Shown here: one piece after another, positions 46,601 through 59,074 of the stretch
Numbering within the stretch: position 1 is the first letter of the stretch
Layout of the letters: each line of letters begins with the position of its first letter
NCBI GenBank assembly: GCA_036245805.1
Contig: BTRK01000001.1
Coordinates: 5,146,001-5,210,000 of the forward strand
Origin: Pristionchus mayeri
Taxonomy: Eukaryota > Nematoda > Chromadorea > Rhabditida > Neodiplogasteridae
DNA length: 64,000 bases
Direction: 5' to 3'
Notes under the pieces: generated by a model
Told to the model about the DNA's origin: nothing
What the model saw: only the letters and a program-made list of their open reading frames with translations
The model's database searches: none
Made by a program: the position numbers and the translations under genes

Positions 46601-49139
46601 AAGAGAGGGTAAAGAAGAATCAATAGGTATTTCCAACTGCAGATAAGCTAAAAGTGAAACCCAATTTCAGAGTGTGTCCAATTCTCTCATTTTTACGACA
46701 ATCACTAAATGCTGGTATGCTACTACATCACGCCTCTTATGGTACTAACAATTCAATCGAAATATAGCCCAACCTCGCTTTATTGACAGCGTACGGTTCT
46801 TTATAGATGCCTACTATCTTACTTTAGTCAAAGATGCAGCGGTCGATGCATAATCCATTATTGTTCGTGTTTAGTGCAGCAGCTGTAATACTCGCATCAC
46901 CTTCCTGTTCTCTCACAAATGTCAGCTGCTAGGAGGAAACAGGCATGGAATTTTGATGGATTCCTGGTTTCAAAGGATCTTCAAGTTCAAAAAAATGGTT
47001 GTATTTCGATTTCTCTCTGATTCGATCGGTCACAACAACTCCATTCACCCACGTTTTCCGGTGTACTAACATTAAAATGAATTTGTACTAATATTAAAAT
47101 TAATTTGTATGAGTTTCTGCCGTAACGCCGCGCATGATGCAAAACAACCCTAAAGTACCCTGCGCGATCTTTCAAAATTGCCTCCGTTCGAGAAACAAAA
47201 AGAGGAGCGGTCTAATCGACCCGTTTACTTTGTATTTCACGAGTGAATTACATGCTCGGCAAAGTTTCTCGTTTCGATATTGAGCAGCCCTCGGATGTTG
47301 AAAAATTCTAACTTGGTGTTCCGATGAAGGTGAATACCGAATTCGAGCGCAGTAATGGGATAAGATATGAGAACTTCATTGATGGTATGATTTTCGATCG
47401 AGTGATATCTCACTGAATAGTAAGACTAATTCAAATGAGGAGTGCGCGTTCGCTATGCAATGTATGGTTTCTTTATAAAAACGACAAACAGTGAATCGAC
47501 ATGACAATATTTCTAAATATGAGATATGCCGTTAAATGTCAGAATTCGCACCGATAGTATCATTATAATTTGAATAAATATTCTCACCTCGATCAGTTGC
47601 TTTTCTTATTTATTGCAGCCGTGTATCGTCATAATCATATTCTTTATTTCCTCATCAATAGCGAGAACTAAATTTATCGATTGTTTTTCAGAATTGCAAA
47701 ATCAATTCAGTATTCCCAGCGTTTATAGGTTTCTAGAGTGACTTTAATGTCCAGCAACGTTTACGGGACAATTATGTTCCAATTGCCTTTCGATATATGC
47801 AGAAATTTGATTTCTCACTGGTGAATAAGATGGAGTCAACGACCGAATTAAGTGAACAAATGAGCAGCGAACATAGCGATTGGTGTAATTATTGTATGAG
47901 TAGTTCACCCCACCTGCTTTCTCGTTAGACAATGCTTCCCTCCCAGCTAACCATCGTATCCAGATCTCAAATGAAAGACTTCTTTGATTGATTGTTACTC
48001 TCTCGAATATTCGTGCTCTTCCCTCAGTATCTCCACTGCACCTTCACTTGATTGAAATTCGGGTGTAATTCACGCGTCGAATATGTCACTCTCTTTGACC
48101 TCTATAGTCTCAGTTGAACACTCATCTGGATCAGGGATGTTCTAATCGTCTGCTGCTAAGAGTGCTTCATGATCGTAGGCGACTGATGGAGCTTGTAGAA
48201 CAGTAAACCTCATGGAATGCATGAAAGACATCGAATGATTCCTTGCTTACAAGATCACAGAAGACTGATTAGTGTTTCAGAAGTGGTATATGTTCGTGCA
48301 AGGGCAAAAATTTTCAATAACTAACGACCAACGAGTAAAAAAAATGTAATATTTTTTCACTTTAAAAATCCGAGTATTTGTTTAATATAAAATATTTATC
48401 TAATTGTGATACATAAACAACTATTTTACTAAAAGGGATACATAAACTAATAGGGATGCATAAACTAAAACCCACTCTTGAGCGCGATCGAAGATACAGT
48501 TGCGACAGTTTTGGAACTGTAATGTCGAAAATCTCCAAGTAAAATAAGAATTTCTAGCTGGCTGAAGCGCGGATTGTCCATCAACAAAAAACGGCCAATC
48601 AGGTGGTAGCCGTGGCCAAAGTAAATAGCTTTCACCTATCTGCCCAGTTACGACCGGCACCAATCAATTAAGAGAGAATATCTGAGTGAATGAACATATG
48701 CTTGGCAAAGTTGAAAAAAACTGGATTAAATGTGCATACGTGTAGTAGAGCATAGCTCGAGCATGGCATATTTAGTGCTCTAGATGATGCGCTGAGAAGT
48801 AAGCGGCACTTTAGTCGGGAAACGTCAATTTTCGAAATTTGCTATTTCGTTATTGATCGGAACGAGTGGTAACTCAATAAATTCGGAATATTCATATGAT
48901 TATATTTGCAAAGTTTCATCGCTATCGGTTCTCAACTTTTTCTAAAAATTCGAAAAATCGAATAAAGCCAGTTCGGAATAAGGTCATGATTTACCGTACC
49001 CATAGTTGCCCAACACTGGTGGTGGACATGATAAGCACTTTGTATATATGTATAGGGGTCATGGTCAAAAACAGGTAGGTCAATGGTAGGTCAAGACTAG
49101 GTACCGTACCTAATCGATCATACAGTACCACTAAATACC
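46601..49139. other. No gene recognised
   Basis: About 2.5 kb of AT-rich sequence. The short ORFs have no signal peptide, motif or splice support. Confidence 0.4.
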
Positions 49140-49171
49140 GTAGATACTAGATACTAGATACTAGATACCAA
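49140..49171. repeat. Short tandem repeat (GATACTA)n
   Basis: Four units of TAGATAC(C) in a row, within a region rich in TACGGTA/CCGTAC motifs. A block TACGGTGCCCAATCGATTCT nearby (about 49223) is also present inverted near 28575-28600. Confidence 0.7.
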
Positions 49172-49449
49172 TACCGTAACCCCCTATTATCGCTAACTAT
49201 CTTTATTTTTAAAACGTCTTGGTACGGTGCCCAATCGATTCTACCGTGCCCAAGTCACTACAGTAACCAAGTTCCATTGGTCAGATCCAGTTCACTACTA
49301 TACATACGTTATTTCGTTCTGTTCGTAGCAACTGATGCATACATTTTGAACGAATCGGTGATCGTTGCTGCACTCCCTTGGTCGTGCTCAGTGCTGCAAC
49401 TACAATGATCAGTTCATCTTCATGCTTTCATCTTCATTCGAAACACTCT

Positions 49450-50794
49450 TAACACGGGTCTCCTGTAAAAGTGTAGGAAAATGGGTCCATGTGGCTACTA
49501 GAAATTATTTCGTATCTCAGATTTCGTTTTAACTTTGTTGATGTACACGATTGGGGGTCAGAAGAAGGTAAATCCGCTCAGTTCCTTAAAATCTGCACAT
49601 TATCGAGTTTTTTGATCTACTGCTTCAAATTGATGTATATCAGTTCATTTTAATCGTAGAGATAACTTTTTTTTTTCTAATTTTGCTCGAAATGACGCGC
49701 TCTACAAACGTGTAAGCAACGTTCAAAAGGATGGAAGCTGTTTTCATACTCATTTCACCAGAAAACCGAAAGCAATTTTGCTCTAAGATCACTTGTTTTC
49801 GAGTTATTCGACCATAAAGCCTATTGTTTGATAAAAATACAGACAATATCGATTAAAAAAACATTAAAAAACCCAATCGTTTTTATTCTTTCTATGGAAT
49901 CTCCACTCAAAATTAGGGGGTGTATATGTTGAATATTTTTCATATCTATGTCCCACTAGGGTTTTACTACAGGGGAGTATCGACGTTTCCGGACTTTATT
50001 TTTTTGCCCCATAATAATCACCCATAGTAAAACCCTAGTGGGAGGACATAGATATGAAAAATCAACATAGACACCCCCTAATTGTGAGTGGAGCTTCCAT
50101 AGAAAGAATAAAAACGATTGGGTTTTTGGTATAGGAAGCCAGAAAATCGATATTGTCTGTATTTTATCAAACAATAGGCTTTATGGTCGAATAACTCGAA
50201 AACAAGTGATCTTAGAGCAAAATTGCTCAGAAACACTTGTCTCCGTCTCGAAAAGAGCTTTCAATTTTATTTTTTTTAAATTTGTGATTGGATTAGTTTG
50301 AAGTGAAATACAGCCAAAAAATCATTTTTGTCCACGAACTTACATAGTAAATCGATATCGGGAAGATGGTTATATGAAAAACTGTCAACGTAGACACCCA
50401 CTAATTTTGTCCGTAGAATCGACAGAAGCAATACAACTCATTCGAAGTTTTGGTACCGGTCGCTATATGATCGATTTCTCAATTGGAAAATCGGTTTTCA
50501 GGTGAAATGAGTATGAAAACAGCTTCCCTCCTTTTGGACGTTGCTTACACTTTTGTAGAGCTCGTCATTTCGAGCAAAATGGGAAAAAAAGTTCTCTCTA
50601 CGATTAAAATGAACTGATATACATCAATTTGAAGCGATAGATCAAAAAAATCGATAATGTGCAGATTTCACGGAACTGAGTGGATTGACCTTCTTCTGAC
50701 CCCCATTCGTGTACATCAACAAAGTTAAAACGAAATCTGAGAAAATTTTTCTAGTATCCTGTGTTCCCACCCTTTTACTGGAGACCCGTGTTAA
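49450..50794. mobile_element. TTAA-flanked palindromic DNA element, about 1.34 kb
   Basis: TTAACACGGGTCTCC at 49450 and GGAGACCCGTGTTAA ending at 50794 bound an element whose two halves are inverted copies almost throughout; the strongest pairing is at 49850-50130. TTAA target sites are made by piggyBac-type transposases. The fully palindromic layout recalls the PALTTAA-type repeats described in Caenorhabditis. No transposase ORF is present. A partial copy is at 25859-26213. Confidence 0.75.
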
Positions 50795-51624
50795 TGTGCA
50801 ATGCACAGTGCATCGGAAAAATAATATAGCCGAAAGAATGAAAAACTCGATTGATTCCAGTCCCGCTTTTGTATCACCAGCCGATCGCGCGCGCCACGGC
50901 GCGCGCAATCGACTGGCGTGTTCCTTGATTTTTTCTAACGCCTCGTCTTATTTTTTTCGGATGCAAAATCTTTCTCACTCCTCTCTCACACTCCATTACT
51001 TTACATATCTCCTTCCCTCTCCCTACCTCTCTCTCGCGACTATTCAGTCGACTCTTCGCAACAACGCCGTAGAAATCAGCGGCGCTATCAATGACTGCCG
51101 TCGTTGCCTTGCTCCATTCGTACGCACTCTCGTGCTCATATCTCAGCTCCTTGAATGCGTCGTGGAGTCCTCTCTCGATTCGGTGCCCAGCGCAAAAAAT
51201 GTGAAGAATGCTACTGGGAATCCCTCTCGGCGGGGCATTTCTGTAATCATTACTATGTAGAAAAAAGACAAAACGTCTGTCTGTTTGTATGTGTATGTAT
51301 GTCAGTCACGCTCTTTTTCGCGTATAACTTGGCTCAAAATCACCGTAGAACCTTCTGGCTTGGACCTTTCGAACCCCCAGGCCGACAATTTTCTGAATAT
51401 GATCTTACATCATCAATATGTAATATGACGCAATCGATATTTCGCAATATGACGTAATTTTCGTTTTTCGGCTGTAATTCGCTTCAAACCCATCGCTCCG
51501 ACCCCGGACCTTGACCAATCGACTCCCCAGAGTGAGCTCTTTCAAAATTTGGTATTACATCATCATTATGCAATATTATTTTCGCCCATATCTCGCTTTG
51601 TCACGTTTTGACATAAGAACTACT
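50795..51624. other. No gene assigned; GC-rich palindrome inside
   Basis: A 183-codon frame spans 50709-51260 but half of it lies in the TTAA element end, so I do not call it. At about 50884-50910 a GCGCGCGCC/GGCGCGCGC palindrome stands out. At about 51200-51240 another frame has a CEECYWES and FCNHYY pattern that may be a decayed Cys-rich exon. Confidence 0.35.
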
Positions 51625-52885
51625 TTATCTAAGGGTACACCTCTTGCGATGGTCGTCAATGTACGTTTTCATCCGCGGTCCAAATCCTTCGTACTTTCCA
51701 ATCATATTACTTGCGTTGTCCGTTGAAATTCCAATCAGATCTCCCTCTTCCAGATGCGATAGCCATCCGTCCCTCTCGAATCTCTCGATCACTTTATGGA
51801 ATATCAATGCACCAGTCTCTCCTTCCGTTAACTGAGTGGCAGCATAGAAAAGCTCCCTCGGATAGCCGTCCACAATCACAGTAATGAAGATCATGAGTAC
51901 TGATCTTCCGAGAGGGTCAGACGAAAGATCCAACTGCATTCCAAATGGGATGCGATAAGAGACGATATGGCCGATCTGTCGCTTTTTCATGCCGCCAGCG
52001 ATCGACTCGACACCACGCATGAAGGATGTACGGTGGGTGTTGGTCTTCCCGAGAGGTGCTCCTGTAAGTATTTTTTAAAATTTGATATATAAAATACGGC
52101 ATCATATTTTAGATTAAATGCGAAACTATAGCTCACCTATGTCTCGCATAAGTTGGCAAATTTCAGGAAATTTATGTCCAGGAATTGCTAGCTTAGACAT
52201 GTAGTATGCAGCAGTGAGCATTATATTAGTGGGATCCATTTTCAAATGCGGCGTCGTACTAAGTGCGTATTCATCGAGAAATTCCTTTTCGGCATTAGAC
52301 TCCAGCACTTTCACTGTATCCTCATGGTAGTGAGTCCGATGATGATTCCGAATAGTGTCGAGATATGATTTAATATTTTTCTCCGTTGTTTTGCTAATCT
52401 CCCACTCCACGCTCCTCTTATTCTTCAAATTACTCAAGCCTTTCTCCTTACAGGCTTTGCAAGAGAATTTAATCTTCTGGTTATTTGTATAGAATTCCAC
52501 ATCAATGTATGTAAGGGTATCGGAGAGTAGGTTTTCAAGAGTCTCCTCGGAAAGTATACGAGATTCAGCAATTTCAGTTATAAGCTCTTGGTCGATATGA
52601 CGCAAGAACGAATGTTCTCGTCGAAATTCCCTCATCCTCCGTTCCAAATATTTTTTTCTCCGGAGCACTTGTAGTGTCTTCCGATAAACGGGACAACATC
52701 GCATTGTTCTCCCTCGTCAATCGCAATAATTCGCTGTAGTCGTACTCTCCCTTTTCGCAATATGCTGGCTCACTCTCCATTTCTTCGTCCTCTTCAAGCT
52801 GTCCAAATTGTGAGCCATCATATGGTGCCAGTACGGACAATTCATTTTCCGTGAGCCCGTTTCCGTGCATACAATTTGATTTCAT
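51625..52885 (-). pseudogene. hAT-like transposase, truncated and frameshifted
   Basis: Two exons join well: 52137-52704 ends CQLMRDI at a GTGAGC donor, and 51625-52061 continues GAPLGKTNTHRTSFMRGVES. Upstream is a zinc-finger-like pattern CKACKEKG then HHRTHYH (BED-type spacing). Downstream are LDLSSDPLGRS and GISTDNASNMIGKYEGFG, the latter typical of the second catalytic Asp block of hAT-type transposases. The protein stops soon after (RKRCTLR) without the third acidic residue or the C-terminal dimerisation domain. A separate frame from 52885 (NELSVLAPYDGSQFGQ and LLRLTRENNAMLSRL) probably codes the N-terminus after a frameshift near 52680. It is inactive as a transposase in this form. Confidence 0.6.
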
Positions 52886-54320
52886 CGGCGTCGATGAAGA
52901 GAATAGGGACAGACAGGCGATCTCCTACTGAAACATATCAAAAGTGAAGTGGTGTTGACAAAATCTCACATATCAAATGCTATCTGCTCGGAATTTACGC
53001 CATGTTCATTTTAAGCAATGATACTTACGCGCCGAAGTGAATATATGATCTCGTATTTCTCCCTTGGAATTCTTGTATGTGATTGCAATGTGAAACGGAG
53101 TGTACTGAGCAAGGTACTCGTAGAGTTTAAAGCATCGAACATCTATCAAGGCTCCCTCATCGCTACAATATGTGCATATTTATTTTCTATTTTTTAACCC
53201 GTACTTCCAATCTAGAATAGCTTCTCCGCTCTCCAATCCGATTGCTGCCGCAATAAAATTCAATATGTCTGACGATCGCATGCACGTTCCAAAGATAATA
53301 TATGAAAAGAGGTCGAAAATTCGCTCGCATCGGTTTCAGCAATACGCTGTGCTCCTGCGACTTGATGGTCGTGATTGACTACCAGATAATGCCACTGGTT
53401 TAAGCTGGCAGTCGCCGAGTAGGTATTTCCTCCTTCGATTATTAAAACATTCACTTCCTCTTCTTCAATTAATTGCTTTTTCATTGGCGGGCCCTCATCA
53501 TCGTCATCGTCTCTATTCTCGGGATCGATATCTCTTGTCCTCTTGGGATAGAAATCTCTTGTCCATTCGAATTGAGGTGGCACGACTATCAAATCAGCAA
53601 TATGATCGAGCGCTCTGTTGCAACGAATTCGAGCTTCCGCGTTTGAGGCTTGCTGAGTCAACACCCATACTCCATCACAAATTCTCACAGCTCTGCCAAG
53701 AGGTACGTCCATTTGAATTCCAATGAGGTTCTTGGGGAACATAATAACCGAAATATAGTTCATATATTGTTTGAACCCCTTGATGATGGGCGATGCCTCG
53801 ATTCGTGAATTGCTCAACGATATTGCAATTGCTTGAACAGTTTTAGCAGCAATGGTTCTCCAATCATCATCGAACGTTGGCGATAACACGGTTTGGGAAG
53901 TTTTCTTACGATGCCCTCGACTTGGCTTTTGAATTGACAGAATGCGTTTCACGTCACTGCATGCTGTTTATCAAACGAGATATATAGACATATAAACTGA
54001 CTTGTTATCTTGGACATTGTGCTTATCAAGATGAAGTATTAGAAACAGTGTTATAAATTGATTATTTGAATCCTTCCTTAAAAGTATACGTCAAAATAAT
54101 ATAATTTGTACTGCTTTTAGTTACCGAGTGTCTGTGGAGGCAACCGCAATTTCTTTGCTGGGATTCAATGTCCACTCAATTAAAACTCCTTCATTGTGCC
54201 CGCTTTCTGATGGAAAGTTGCCTATGAACAGCGATGAAGTTCACAGCACCATCCGAGAGGCCCAGGATACTTGAGCATAGCGAGAGAAGAAGAAGAAGCA
54301 TCAACCACTCCATGAGATAC
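52842..54320 (-). pseudogene. Multi-exon gene of unknown family with at least two frameshifts, upstream of the hAT-like region
   Basis: Segments in order on the minus strand: a signal-peptide-like start MEWLMLLLLLSLCSSILGLS (near 54320); after a frameshift, GHNEGVLIEWTLNPSKEIAV ending at a donor near 54124; a long exon from about 53955 with DVKRILSIQKPSRGHRKK, GVWVLTQQASNAEARI and an acidic run DDDDDEGPPMKKQ; after another frameshift near 53330, SDILNFIAAAIGLESGEAIL; then exons 53029-53165 (CFKLYEYLAQYTPFHIAITY) and 52842-52927 (LSVPILFIDADEIKLYARKR, stop). The coding look is strong but the frames do not join, so it is a pseudogene or contains assembly indels. It overlaps the hAT-like N-terminal frame by about 40 bases and may once have been one gene with it. 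Confidence 0.45.
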
Positions 54321-54385
54321 ATTAAGAAGGCTATGAACGTTCTCGTCACTCTTAAAAAATAACAGCTCTCGCGCGTCAAACGCCC

Positions 54386-54421
54386 ATAACCGCAACGCCT
54401 CTTAGAGAAACGTTGCGGTTT
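54386..54421. repeat. Short hairpin sharing ends with the 74-440 element
   Basis: AACCGCAACG at 54388 and CGTTGCGGTT ending at 54420 make a stem over a 13-base loop. The same ACCGCAACG terminal motif occurs in the TIR element at 74-440. Confidence 0.5.
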
Positions 54422-55660
54422 GTTCCCACATGTTTTTTAAATGTATTACAGTAACATCACAACAGTGTACTTCGCACTAGCGTGTACACAATAATCATAA
54501 GAGTATATTAATGTGGAGATTGTCAATAAAAAAATAAGCGAAAAAATAGGAGCACAAATCATGTACGTATATATCGAATACAATGCAAATATGCAATGCA
54601 AAGTTGGGCTCATGAATTTAACATTTGCCTTAGTAAAAAGCGTGCTTAACGAGTAATATGGTTGGATTCGCCGACTCTGGCTAGATTCTAACGCAAACGC
54701 GCTCATATGTTTTCGGTCCCTCGCAGTGTCACGGGAATAACGTAGATGAGGGGGGGAGAGAGAGAGCGAGCACCAGACGTAATTGGTTGACCCTGGATGG
54801 GTCAGGTCACGAGGAGAGCAGGGAGAGGCAGATGTGTGCAGAGTGAGCCCGGCCAGAGGTATCAAAGAGAGAAGAGAGACTGTCCACGACAGATGAGTGG
54901 ATATTATCATAAATGTGGAAGTCTAACGATTACGCGTAAGATCAACACTTGGAAAAGGATGAAAGGAGGCGAGCTTGTTCATTTCAATTGGGTATTGAAA
55001 ATGGCGAGATTCTGATTTCTTTCGAAAGAATGTCATCACGTAGAAAACGAGCTGCTCCCATGTTCCTTAGAGTCGTTGTATCAGCTGTAGGGCAAGCAGT
55101 TCTTGATGAAGCCGTTTCTCGTGTAAGTGTAAATAGTATATACAGCTCAGTTTTCAGAGATGATGCAACTCACATTTCAGGCTGTGGGTTTCCTTACTGA
55201 AAAGATAATCAGCCTTTTCTCCGAAACTACGGATTCACAGTACACGACTGAAGACCCGAACTCGGTAATTCGAATGCTGCCGACGGATGGCGAGAGGCCG
55301 GAATTGATGGGCGGTTTGTAATTTTTTGCTACAAATAATAACCGTTTGTGATATTTATAATTATTTGTTTTTTTAAGTGTATGTTGATGCACAATGCTTT
55401 AAATTAAGGGATTAAAATACAAATCAAATTTGTACATTAAAAATAAACTTAAGAAGAAAATATTGAAGTTTCAGTCAAATGGCAAATTGGATCTAGGGAA
55501 CCACTCACGGTACCGTTGACATGATCACTGTATTTTTCCACTTTTGAATCAAGAATATGACCCAGCGAGCAAAGATGACCCACCGTACTGGAGTACGGTA
55601 AGTCAAGTTACGGTATCTCTCTCTAACTTTTTCGAATTTTCCGAAGCTTGGCAAATGGTT
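54422..55660. other. No gene recognised
   Basis: Several short overlapping ORFs on both strands without support. Confidence 0.35.
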
Positions 55661-55664
55661 TTTC

Positions 55665-55730
55665 CATTGGCCGGATTCGAACCAACAACCATCGGCTTCA
55701 AAGGAAAGCTCGTTATTCACTAGTTCATGA
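55665..55730 (-). other. tRNA-like (SINE-like) remnant
   Basis: On the minus strand GGTTCGAATCC with a matching GTTGG/CCGGC stem is a good T-arm/B box. The D and acceptor arms do not fold, so it is not called as a tRNA gene. Confidence 0.25.
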
Positions 55731-55980
55731 TTTATAGTTAAAAATCATACAAATAAATTTTGCTTCGAAAGTTATCCATGAAGCAACAATGAACCGAATT
55801 TTAATCGTAATTTTGAAATAAAACCAGTTCGCAAATATTTAATTTCCAATGGTCTACCAGTATTACTATAGCGTGGATTCTGTAGGTGGATTACTGTATA
55901 CATGTTGCAGGTCATGTATACCTGTGCAGCCACTACTATACACGTACGGGCTTGCACAGCAAAATTTCGACAATTTTTCA

Positions 55981-56700
55981 CATTGTGGTGTGCCTACAAC
56001 ACTCAGATTACGGTAGTTCGGGATACGGTAGCCGTCAAATACCGTATACTGGTTACTGTATTTTATGCTACAGTAATGACTTTTTATGCTCAGTTGGTGT
56101 CGGTGACGAATGAATAAAGAACTTATTTTTAAATCAAAAATTTAAAATATAGCCAGTTCATGATAGACAGTGAGGATACTGTAAATGGATTACTGTAGCT
56201 GGGGTATTGTATTTCTGTTGAGTTTTTTTTTTGGTTTAACGATCCATGTCTGCAAAATTTCGAACAATTTTTTAATATTGTGGTGCATCTACAACACTCA
56301 GATTACGGTAGTTCGGGATACGGTAGCCGACAAATACAATTTGGGCTACTGTAGATTGTGAAGGTAATGGTACCTTAGGTTTATCTCCCATGACTGAAGT
56401 TTCCCCACCACCTGCAAAAAAACCATGACCCGGGGTTCATGGTCGCGAGGTCGTTAATGTAACTAGGTTACAGCAAGACAGCCGAGCTCCCCTGATCCTT
56501 CTAAGGTATGTTTTACCACATCGTGGTGTGCCCACAACACTCAGATTACGGTAGTGCGGGTTACGGTAGCCGACAAATACAATTAGTGCCGATGTATATG
56601 ACGATTGTTATGGTACCATAGGTCTATCTTCCATGACTGAAGTTTCCCCACCACCTACAAAAAAACCATGACCCGGGGTTCATGGTCGCGAGGTCGCCGC
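55981..56700. repeat. Three direct repeat units, about 243-295 bases apart
   Basis: ACAACACTCAGATTACGGTA followed by TACGGTAGCC starts units at about 55983, 56279 and 56522. The last two units share a further block ATGACTGAAGTTTCCCCACC and CATGACCCGGGGTTCATGGT. The first unit is truncated. Bases 56700-57400 show nothing recognisable. Confidence 0.8.
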
Positions 56701-57419
56701 CACTGCTGGACAGCTATGTTTCCCATATTCAAGTCGAAAAAAAAGAATGACTACCATTTTCAATTTTTATGAAAATAATTGTACAGGGCTATAAAAGCGC
56801 GTAGATTTCAAATATGTAGAAATCTCGTGGACGTTAAGAGGATTTTTTTTCACGACATCAATTTTTCATACTTTTTTGAGGGACGAAAATAAATTTTCTC
56901 GTTTTTCACCTGTGATTCGTCGTCGTATCCAAAAGTTGTCATCACGAAAGTTGTTCAGCTCTGAACGCTGATTATTTTTCTTTTTTTAAAATACATTTTT
57001 GCTCGAAGTTGACAGAAAATACGATTTTTTTGAATTTTCGAAAACGGGAGAGCCGGCTTTGAGGCAGTTTTGATATTACGGCTTCGAAACTTTAACAGAA
57101 AGTATCTGACCTTCAGGTAAGTCTACCATGCTGTTTGGTTGGAGATAGAAGCAGTTTGAACATTTTGTCAAACGCCACCTGCGATCTCTCAGAAGACACG
57201 TGTTATGAGAGGCGCGCGCACTCGACTCCGCCCCCTCTCTCCCTCTAACCCTCTTCCCTTCTTGCCAGTCGCTCTCCCTTTCGATCCTGAGAGCAAGTCT
57301 CTTTCCCCTTGTCCCCCCTTCTAGTAACTACGCTTCTCTCTTCTTTATTTCGCTACCGATAAACTGCTACAGCCACTCAACGTCCGTACGCACATCAAGC
57401 ACACGGAAATACACAACAT

Positions 57420-57612
57420 ATGGAATATATTTTCTTCATTTATTCTACATAATTTGTATTCAAGTGCTTCATAAATACCAGATGTCGGTTGTTCTCAAGC
57501 AGCAGGTGCTGCAGATGAGTGGAATTCCCTTACTTAAAGTTAGCCAACAATTACGGAATTGACCCCCTACCTTTTATCCTAAATCGAGTAGTCATGACTG
57601 AATGGTAAAAAA
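57420..57612. repeat. Dispersed repeat family with GTGCAGCAG core, copy 1
   Basis: Contains TTCATAAATACCAGATGTCG, a CAGCAGGTGCTGCAGATGAG core and TGGAATTCCCTTA, then a block before GAGTAGTCATGACTGAATGG. On the minus strand it reads GIPLICSTCC before a stop and an AATAAA-like signal. Related copies lie at 58640, 59075 and 61265. Confidence 0.6.
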
Positions 57613-57875
57613 AAAAGGTAAAGGTAGTTCCGTCTTCAACGTATTTTTCAACGTGCGGAACATGCGCAGGTCTCTTTTGATCGGTGTGTACGCATCACAT
57701 GGCATATAGCGGCATAAGTTGTCACTCAGTTGCCAGCCGGCGACGCCGCCCCTTTACTCCTGGTTTTAGTACCAGTACCAATTGGACCAGTATGACTGAA
57801 TGTGTTGAGAAAAAATACGCGTTTGCAAAAAAATTTATAGTATCCCTAAGTGATTTCAGCAAAAAGATACTTGCT

Positions 57876-58433
57876 TACTCAGTAGGGAGAATCCAAGTTG
57901 GAAACAAGTGAAAATCCAAGGTTAGAAGAGCCCTGGACACAATCGTGTTTTTCGGCTGTATCCAAATAAAAAAAAAGAAGAGTTTCGCTCTTTTCTTCAT
58001 TACGGGATGGTAATCACTTGGTAATCACTTTTTATGGAGGCGGAGCCAAACGGATCAAGCGCTTTTCATTTCGCGATGAGCAGTGAAGATACCTACAGTA
58101 TCTGGGAATCTGGTGTGGATACAGTACCCACACCAGAACTTGTGCACCGCGGAGACCCCGGAGCTGCGGCCCCTCTCCACGGTGAACTTTAAAACGCGAG
58201 ATCCTTCAGGTCACCTTGCGGGACCCACTCGCGACTTGGGTGGTTAAACCGAAACTAAGCCAGATCTCACGAACTCATAGGGAGCGTGCTCTCTGGACGA
58301 GACGGGGTTGAGCGAGCGGGCTGAAATCCAACTTGGAATTTCACACTTGGATCCAACTTCACTTGTTTCCAACTTGGATATTGTTTTGAGGGGGGCCACA
58401 CTTGTTTCCAACTTGGATTAACCCAACTGAGTA
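57876..58433. mobile_element. TIR element with GC-rich captured interior, 558 bases
   Basis: TACTCAGTAGGGAGAATCCA at 57876, continuing AAGTTGGAAACAAGTG, is inverted at the right end (CACTTGTTTCCAACTTGG ... CTGAGTA, end 58433). GCT flanks both ends (57873-57875 and 58434-58436), a possible 3-base TSD. The interior 58090-58320 is much more GC-rich than its surroundings and contains, on the minus strand, GGTTTAACCACCCAAG, which resembles nematode spliced leaders; no Sm site was found nearby. It may be a captured foreign fragment. Confidence 0.6.
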
Positions 58434-58639
58434 GCTGACTGCTGCACCTTCATCTACATTCATATCGACGTTCGATCGAATGAACTTATATCCGAGCAAC
58501 AGGCGAAGTTTTCATATTTTTCGACTTCAGCAGCCAATTGTTAATGATGCAAAGACGTTTTCTGGATGTTAAAGTTGGACTTGAAACTCAAAATTCACGA
58601 CCTCAATTTTTTCACAATATTTAATAGGTGCAAGAAGGA

Positions 58640-58845
58640 TGACGATGGAATGTCTTTTCTTCATTGATTCAACGATTTTTATTCAACTGCTTCACAACAA
58701 TTCCAGATATATACTGAACTCGTGCAGCAGTCGCAGTTGATGCGTATGAGTGGAAACAAGGACTGAATTGACCCATATTTTTTAACCGCCATCGAGTAGT
58801 CATGGCTGAATTAGTTGAGAAAGAATATGCAAATTGCAAAAAAAA
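58640..58845. repeat. Dispersed repeat family, copy 2
   Basis: Same order of blocks: TTCTTCATTGATTCAACGAT, CTCGTGCAGCAGTCGCAGTT, GAGTGG, then TCGAGTAGTCATGGCTGAAT and TTAGTTGAGAAAGAATAT. Confidence 0.6.
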
Positions 58846-59074
58846 AATATATCCCCAGGTGATGGCAGAAAAGGGATCAACTGCTCCTTGACCTACATTA
58901 ATTTGATCGATCGAGTCAATGACAATGTCTATCTGAGCAACCCATGATGTTTTCTTTTTTTTCGAAGTTGTTATTGGTTCAACTACGTATTCTGTATATT
59001 CGAGTCAGTCTTGAAACTCAAAATTCACGATCTCCATTTTTTACAATATTTAATAACTGCGAGAAGGACCACAG

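Noticed and set aside
50709..51260. 183-codon plus-strand ORF
   Set aside because: Its first third lies within the inverted end of the TTAA element, and there is no signal, motif or splice support. It is most likely chance.
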